Below, in pieces: positions 56,994-64,000 of a stretch of 64,000 bases of DNA. The number at the start of each line of letters is the position of its first letter. The stretch's first letter is position 1. Source of the stretch: Symsagittifera roscoffensis (lineage: Eukaryota; Xenacoelomorpha; Acoela; Convolutidae); contig NC_087068.1 in assembly GCF_963678635.1 (NCBI RefSeq), positions 50,551,724-50,615,723 of the forward strand, given 5' to 3'. Under the pieces are notes generated by a model. That model did not search any database and was not told the origin of the DNA. It was given only the letters and a program-made list of their open reading frames with translations. A program made the translations under genes and the position numbers.

Positions 56994-59947
56994 CAATGTG
57001 TATTGAAATTTAGGGAAGTTCTCAGGCTCCGCCAAGCCTCATTTTTGAACATCGTGTATTTTTTATTCAACAATCTTTTAACTTCAACATAAAAGAGTGA
57101 AGCAGTGTTTTGTTGTTAAAAAGAAATAAACATCAGAACATTTTTGGGGGCCTCGTACTATTTCTGCAAGGCAATATTTGATGAACAATGAAAAATTGAA
57201 TAACATTTAATTTTTGTAATTCATGATATCATTGGCGAGAATTTTTTTGCTGCAAAAAGTAAAAAACTAAACTATAGTGGCATTTTTTCTTACAAAATGA
57301 CCTAATGGATCTTTAAAATAACTAAACAATTTTAATAGTTTCTGTGTTTTCCAGTTTTTGAAGAAATTTTTTTAATGCCCAAATCGGAGAAGATTTGAAC
57401 TTTTATATATACAAAAAATCAACATATGGCTCGGTTTGGTGGCTTTGTTTGGATTTCAATGGTAGTCCTATAGATAGTTTGAAAATCACAGGACAATTTC
57501 AAGACAATATAGGCTTTTCTACTTTTTGAAAGTGTTCTAAGAAAAATCCCGAAGACATGCTCATACAGTTTTTTTGAATCTCACAAAAATATTTGACTAT
57601 CTTGATTTTTCTAAAAAAAAAAACTAAAGCATTGGTTCAAAAATTTTTTAAGTAAGACGTTCAAAGAGTAGATTTCAATGGATGTTTTTTGAACAGGATT
57701 GAATCTGTAAGGTTGTTTGAGGTTATCTTTTAGTTCAATTAAGTCAATAATGATATTCAAACACTCACTGCAATGGCTCAACATTTTTGTGGTATGCAGA
57801 CGGCTGCATGGCGCATGCGTAGTCTTTGTCTTTAAATGACGCTCAATCAAACAATTTTTACGAGATTTTACTTCCTTTTTTTGCTGAGATTGAGTTGAAC
57901 TCAAATGCTTCAAAATCTGAGCCAAAAATTTCTGTCGAAAAACTGATAAAACGACAGCGTACTCAAACAGTCTTGTTACTAAAGATCATTTTTCAAAAAA
58001 GTTCTATATGCAAAAGGGAGCAATGTTAAATTCTAATCTGTCATTTACTTCCCAATTAATGAAATTTTTGTAAAAATTGGCATTGTTTTTCCATAGACAC
58101 GAGTGGATAAGAACTGGCTACATAAAGTTCGTTGCCTTGTTTCACTGTTTTCGGTATAGTTTTTATTATTTAAAGAATAATTTATGATGTTAATTTAGTT
58201 TTTGCAAGCTTTGTGCATCATCAGGTGTATAATTTTACAATTTTTACAATACTATTAACAACCAGGGAGAAGTGATGAACATTTCTTAAAAACTTTTTTA
58301 AAAAAATTGACCAGCCAAAAATATACAATTGTAATTTCATGATCAGTTAAGTAATTTATACTAAAAATATATTCAAATTTTGAGATTTTTTGTTTTTTCT
58401 TTTCTGTTTTCTTTTTGTTTTTGGATTTTTAAAAATCTGACAAAACAATTATTAAAACCCAGCAAAATTTCAATGTGTATTGAAATTCAGGGAAGTTCTC
58501 AGGCTCCGCCAAGCCTCATTTTTGAACATCGTGTATTTTTTAATCAACAATCTTTTAACTTCAACATAAAAGAGTGAAGCAGTGTTTTGTTGTTAAAAAG
58601 AAGTAAACATCAGAACTTTTTTGGGGGCCTCGTACTATTTCTGCAAGGCAATATTTGATGAACAATGAAAAATTGAATAACATTTAATTTTTGTAATTCA
58701 TGATATCATTGGCGAGAATTTTTTTGCTGCAAAAAGTAAAAAACTAAACTATAGTGGCATTTTTTCTTACAAAATGACCTAATGGATCTTTAAAATAACT
58801 AAACAATTTTAATAGTTTCTGTGTTTTCCAGTTTTTGAAGAAATTTTTTTAATGCCCAAATCGGAGAAGATTTGAACTTTTATATATACAAAAAATCAAC
58901 ATATGGCTCGGTTTGGTGGCTTTGTTTGGATTTCAATGGTAGTCCTATAGATAGTTTGAAAATCACAGGACAATTTCAAGACAATATAGGCTTTTCTACT
59001 TTTTGAAAGTGTTCTAAGAAAAATCCCGAAGACATGCTCATACAGTTTTTTTGAATCTCACAAAAATATTTGACTATCTTGATTTTTCTAAAAAAAAAAC
59101 TAAAGCATTGGTTCAAAAATTTTTTAAGTAAGACGTTCAAAGAGTAGATTTCAATGGATGTTTTTTGAACAGGATTGAATCTGTAAGGTTGTTTGAGGTT
59201 ATCTTTTAGTTCAATTAAGTCAATAATGATATTCAAACACTCACTGCAATGGCTCAACATTTTTGTGGTATGCAGACGGCTGCATGGCGCATGCGTAGTC
59301 TTTGTCTTTAAATGACGCTCAATCAAACAATTTTTACGAGATTTTACTTCCTTTTTTTGCTGAGATTGAGTTGAACTCAAATGCTTCAAAATCTGAGCCA
59401 ATAATTTCTGTCGAAAAACTGATAAAACGTAAGCGTACTCAAACAGTCTTGTTACTAAAGTTCATTTTTCAAAAAAGTTCTATATGCAAAAGGGAGCAAT
59501 GTTAAATTCTAATCTGTCATTTACTTCCCAATTAATGAAATTTTTGTAAAAATTGGCATTGTTTTTCCATAGAGACGAGTGGATAAGAACTGGCTACATA
59601 AAGTTCGTTGCCTTGTTTCACTGTTTTCGGTATAGTTTTTTTCATTTAAAGAATAATTTATGATGTTAATTTAGTTTTTGCAAGCTTTGTGCATCATCAG
59701 GTGTATAATTTTACAATTTTTACAATACTATTAACAACCAGGGAGAAGTGATGAACATTTCTTTAAAACTTTTTAAAAAAAATTGACCAGCCAAAAATAT
59801 ACAATTGTAATTTCATGATCAGTTAAGTAATTTATACTAAAAATATATTCAAATTTTGAGATTTTTTGTTTTTTCTTTTCTGTTTTCTTTTTGTTTTTGG
59901 ATTTTTAAAAATCTGACAAAACAATAAATTAAAACCCTAGCAAAATG
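56994..59947. repeat. Large tandem duplication, period about 1477
   Basis: Units 56994-58471 and 58472-59947 are almost identical (landmark TCAGGCTCCGCCAAGCCTCA at about 57023 and 58500). Differences are single bases and A/T-run lengths. A minus-strand frame exists in both (57611-57925 and 58976-59401); its first 104 residues are the same, and a one-base A-run difference truncates one. The unit border is CAATGTGTATTG. Recent unequal duplication; coding status uncertain. Confidence 0.92.
58976..59401 (-). CDS. Unrecognised 141-codon minus-strand ORF in the tandem unit
   Basis: Lysine-rich start (KKEVKSRKNCLIERHLKTKT), then CSRLHTTKMLSHCSECLNII. The twin at 57611 is cut short by an indel in the A run. 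A more diverged relative lies at 56510-56830. It may be the remnant of a DNA-transposon protein; I see no catalytic motif and cannot name it. Confidence 0.25.
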   Translation of the reverse strand: MAQILKHLSSTQSQQKKEVKSRKNCLIERHLKTKTTHAPCSRLHTTKMLSHCSECLNIIIDLIELKDNLKQPYRFNPVQKTSIEIYSLNVLLKKFLNQCFSFFFRKIKIVKYFCEIQKNCMSMSSGFFLEHFQKVEKPILS

Positions 59948-62250
59948 AATTCTTCTGAACTCTTCGTGGTGTATTTTGTCGGCTTTTCCTTCCAAGTATG
60001 CAAAGTCTCTACATAGATTAGTCCATGAGTGTTGCCTGTTTGGTTTATTATCTCTAACTATATCTCAGTAGTTGCGCATACATCCTTACCTCATTCTAGC
60101 AAAATCCGTCCTACTGGGTAGTCCTTTTTGCAATGTTCATCAATCTTTTTGGCTGAGAGTTGCACTATCTAGCTGACATCGGTGGAGTTGCTTCCAATTT
60201 TTGTAAATTTGAACACCATCGTGGCTCTCAGTTCCCGAGTTTTTATCGTAAATTTTTTTTCCTGGATTTTGTAATGTCAAAAGACAAATGAATTTTTCAA
60301 CTATTTCTACTTCTCTGTTTCAATGCGAAATCCCCAACTTTTTTTCGCCCTCGAAGATCTAATTAACTTTCCGGATTTTGATTTTCAGTCCAATGATTCC
60401 ATGTTTTTTTCATTGCTTTGTCAAAATTTACCCTGCTTGAGGTACTGCTAGAAATGTCCCCTCAATAACATATTATTGGTTATGCAACGGTGCACAGCCT
60501 CTCAAACTGAGAATGGAGCCGGTCTCTGTGGGTTTTTGGTAACATTCTAATGTGATTGACCTTTTTGAGTCCTAATCTACATATTAAACCATAAAAGCCA
60601 AATTACCGATTCTAATTACTCAAGTGTTTCAGATCGAGACTGAGTTCATCCGCCTCCTTGTTTATGAACAAGTTCTTTACCAGAACTGAAAAAATAAAAA
60701 CTGAATTGTGTATTTTGACTATATTTATATCTTACTAACATAAAGAAAAAGGTGGCAACTGCACTAAAATGACCAACAACCAATGACTGAATTACCCATC
60801 CCAATAAGCAATTACTTCCTGATAAGCACTGTTGACTTGTTTCTCTACCATAATAATTTATCTCACTCGATAAAATGTAACTCTTTGCCAGTCGTCCGAT
60901 CTACACTTTCCAAATTAAGATCTGCGCTATTTCCCTCATGTCTGCTTTAGAAGCCTACCGATGAGTCAGTTTTTTTTGTTCCTCTATTCTAGCGGTCAAT
61001 TGACAAACAATTTGTCCAACATAAATGAATTATATCAACTACAAAACCATTTTTACACCACTTTTGCTTTAAGTTCATCAGAAAATGCTAAGTTCAGCCA
61101 TAGTTACCATGATCGTAACTTCCTTGTGGTTTGAACTTTTCTGCACATAGGTTAAATTTTGTAGCATGCTTGCAAAACATTGACTTTGATTATCTCCAAC
61201 CGTTCGAGTCATCCATTGACTGTAACTTCGCCCCCACTGGTTTTTCCTGTTTCGAAGCAAACTCATAATCTTTCAGCCATAGATTTGCAAGAATTAAGCG
61301 CCCATTGCTGGACTATCAAAATGAACATATCTGGAATCATTGCAATTTGAAATTACATTGCTGTCCGCCATATTCAGAAAATTTTCATTGTGGATCTTTA
61401 GATTTGAGGAGCAGGCTCCTGGCTGTACAGCTATTGTAAAACAACTTCAATTGTTTCCTTCAGGGGAAACTTAAGTTTATGAAGTTTTCAGGTCAAGAAA
61501 AACTATGTTTTCATCCGAATGTAGAGCAGTGTTTTTAATTATATCCCTGGCAACTTTTTTGTTGGCTTCGTTATTTGCTCCGCTGATAATGTCAAAAAGT
61601 TTTCAAGGTTTTTAAACTTTTTTTAAAGGTTCTCATAATAGCTGCTTGGACGTGATAGAACTGGTCGTAAGGTGTCTCCACTTGTGTACCTTAGTCAAAA
61701 CCTAAAAACCGAGCGGGTTGCCCACAATTTGAACTCATCTTAGATTGTTCCTTTTATTCCTTGCAAAGAACGTTTTGTTATATTTCTTCTCAATTTTCAA
61801 TATCGGCTCATCGCTGGTTGCATTGTTTTTCAAAGATCCCAATAAAATTCTAGTTTTTAATTGTAAATTTTTTGCCATTACACTAAAACTGACCATTTGG
61901 AAATAAACACAGCTGGTAACTCATTTTTTAAGACTTTTACTTGTTTTTAAACCAATTCATTCTTAAGTTCTTCATTCTTATTTTCTCTGCACATTCTTTT
62001 GCCGCGGCCTTCATTTTGGTTTTCATTTCACTCGATGTTTTCTAGTTTTTCAATTGTGATAAGTTAATTCTTACATCAACCAAAAATGGCTTTTCGGTTA
62101 CTTGTCTCCAACGGAATGCTTCGGAACCGTTGACAGCATTTCAGCTTCCCATTTCGGGAGTTCAAGATTATCAAGCACTTTTATCTGATCTTTTGTTTCT
62201 TCCATAAAAAAGTTTCTCTTGTCTTTCAATTGAATTCTGAATTTTTTTGG
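59948..62250 (-). pseudogene. Minus-strand element remnant, possibly RT-bearing
   Basis: Reading the minus strand from about 62240, FFMEETKDQIKVLDNLEL, then LPKWEAEMLSTVPKHSV, is followed after breaks by KMKAAAKECAEKIRMKNLRM (about 61990). Farther on, MLPKTHRDR lies near 60545. NLxLxxxExxLLSxGPKH followed later by LPKTHK is the order seen in Penelope-like and related reverse transcriptases, so such an element is possible; the catalytic box was not found. The 62-codon frame 61078-61266 lies in between. Stops are frequent. Confidence 0.25.
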
Positions 62251-64000
62251 AGTGTAAATGATAAAGTGATTGGTTTTCAGTCCAATGATTCCCTGTTTTT
62301 TTTCATTGCTTTGTCAAAATTTACCCTGCTTGAGGTACTGCTGGAAATGTCCCCTGAATAACATATTGTTGGTTATGCAACGGTGCACAGCCTCTCAAAC
62401 TGAGAATGGAGCCGGTCTCTGTGGGTTTTTGGTAACATTCTTTTGTGATTGACCTTTTTGAGTCCTAATCTACATATTAAGTCATAAAGGCCAAATAACC
62501 GATTCTAATTACTCAAGTGTTTCAGATCGAAACTGAGTTCATCCGCCTCCTTGTTTATGAACAAGTTCTTTACCAGAACTGAAAAAATAAAAACTGAATT
62601 GTGTATTTTGACTATATTTATATCTTACTAACATAAAGAAAAAGGTGGCAACTGCACTAAAATGACCAACAACCAATGACTGAATTACCTATCCCAATAA
62701 GCAATTACTTCCTGATACGCACTGTTGACTTGTTTCTCTACCAAAATAGTTTATCTCACTCGATAAAATGTAACTCTTTGCCAGTCGAATTACAAAAATT
62801 CGGACAACAGTACAAACATTGTTAGGATCATTTTGATAACAAATTATGATAAAACATCTTTTTGAAATCGTTTTGCATCATGTGCATGGTCATGATTTTT
62901 CCAAAAAAAACTAACCGAAGTGACAATGAAAACAAATTTACAATTGTAGATTATATATTTTCACGAAAATTTTGTTAACCTCTAAAATTTTCACGGAAAA
63001 ATAACCTCTAAAATTAAAAAAAAGCTTAAGTTAATTTGTCTTGATATCTCTGAGTCACAACTTCATTTTGAAAGACATTTACTTTTTTGAATAAAAAAAG
63101 ATAATTTTTTTCGCTTTTTTTCGAAAAATTTTTTTGTGTCACTTCCCTGCTTTTGGAATTTTTACTTATGTTGCACGCTGCTAGTCTTTTCTAATATGTA
63201 ATTCCTCTTTTGTTAACAGTTACGTTTGACTTTTCGTCCGATCTACACTTTCCAAATTAGGATCTGCGCTATTTACCTCATGTCTGCTTTAGAAGCCTAC
63301 CGATGAGTCAGTTTTTTTTGTTCCTCTATTCTAGCGGTCAATTGACAAACAATTTGTCCAACATAAATGAATTATATCAACTAAAAAACCATTTTTACAC
63401 CACTTTTGCTTTAAGTTCATCAGAAAATGCTAACTTCAGCCATAGTTACCATGATCGTAACTTCCTTGTGGTTTGAACCTTTCTGCACATAGGTTAAATT
63501 TTGTAGCATGCTTGCAAAACGTTGTCTTTGATTATCTCTAACCGTTCAAGTCATCCATTGACTGTACCTTCGTCCCCACTGGTTTTTTCTGGTTCCAAGC
63601 AAACTCATAATCTTTCAGCCATAGATTTGCAAGAATTAAGCGCCCATTGCTGGTTTATCAATATGAACATATCTGGAATCATTGCAATTTGAAATTACAT
63701 TGCTGTCCGCCATATTCAGAAAAATTTCATTGTCGATCTTTAGATTTGAGGAGCAGGCTCCTGGCTGTACAGCTATTGTAAAACAAATTCAATTGTTTCC
63801 TTCAGGGGAAACATAAATTTATGAAGTTTTCAGGTCAAGAAAAACTATGTTTTCATCCGAATGTAGAGCAGTGTTTTTAATTATATCGCTGGCATCTTTT
63901 TTGTTGGCTTCGTTATTTGCTCCGCTGATAATGTCAAATAGTTTTCAAGGTTTTTAAACTTTTTTTAAGGTTCTCATAAAAGCTGCTTGGACGTGATAGA
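60382..64000. repeat. Large direct duplication running off the window
   Basis: 60382-60893 matches 62273-62787, and 60894-61663 matches 63237-64000. The landmark CAGTCCAATGATTCC occurs at both starts. Copy 2 differs by an extra segment at 62788-63233. The right border of copy 2 is beyond the window end. Confidence 0.92.
62788..63233. mobile_element. 446-bp insertion in the second unit
   Basis: Unit 1 reads CCAGTCGTCCGATC; unit 2 reads CCAGTCG-insert-TCGTCCGATC, consistent with a 3-bp TCG duplication. The insert is A+T-rich (starts AATTACAAAAATTCGGACAA) and has no terminal inverted repeat or coding frame. It could be a small mobile element or a remnant lost from unit 1. Confidence 0.65.

Overview
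This window looks like A+T-rich, repeat-choked nuclear DNA from an invertebrate animal. The evidence for a eukaryote is spliced exons with GT..AG borders, single-copy-type host genes in metazoan families (acid ceramidase/NAAA; RING + B-box + MATH proteins), and many decayed non-LTR and LTR retrotransposons and short DNA elements. No bacterial, organellar, tRNA, rRNA or CRISPR feature was seen. The species cannot be fixed from sequence alone.

Layout. 1-5.2 kb: a 30-bp minisatellite, then the last two exons of an acid-ceramidase-like gene (2005-2972, plus strand). 5.2-9.4 kb: a dispersed repeat copy and featureless A+T-rich DNA. 9.5-14.3 kb: a dead CR1/Jockey-group LINE with ORF1, endonuclease and reverse transcriptase (RT). 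14.5-15.3 kb: two head-to-tail MITE-like elements. 15.4-16.6 kb: a RING-stub remnant and the first intact RING/B-box/MATH gene. 16.6-20.5 kb: its 3' flank, carrying two unusual insertions with CCCGGG-type ends and internal minisatellites. 19.4-23.2 kb: a near-perfect 1.97-kb-period tandem duplication. 22.5-32.45 kb: a Ty3/gypsy-like LTR element with a CAAG target duplication, gag-protease remnants and an extra 3' ORF, but no visible RT or integrase. 32.5-36.0 kb: the interrupted host repeat continues. 36.1-37.5 kb: a second LINE RT remnant. 37.5-39 kb: another dispersed repeat copy. 42.07-43.11 kb: the second RING/B-box/MATH gene. 43.1-47.3 kb: a duplicate of the flank of gene 1. 47.6-51.7 kb: shuffled, tandemly repeated Ty3/gypsy RT-RNase H debris. 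52.1-55.8 kb: a third LINE, with RNase H and a C-terminal zinc knuckle. 56.5-64 kb: two large direct duplications of unassigned minus-strand element DNA.

The two RING/B-box/MATH genes lie in a block duplicated within the window (about 15.5-20.4 kb and 42.0-45.7 kb). The copies act as natural empty-site controls for each other: two CCCGGG-ended elements are present only in copy 1, and a dispersed repeat only in copy 2. The genes have a mosaic pattern. The central B-box/coiled-coil segment is almost identical at DNA level, while the C-terminal MATH-like segment is more diverged than neighbouring non-coding DNA. These two observations, the CCCGGG-ended minisatellite elements and the mosaic paralogues, are the most interesting content. 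The intact coding content supported is two complete genes and the 3' part of a third; almost everything else is mobile-element DNA in various stages of decay.
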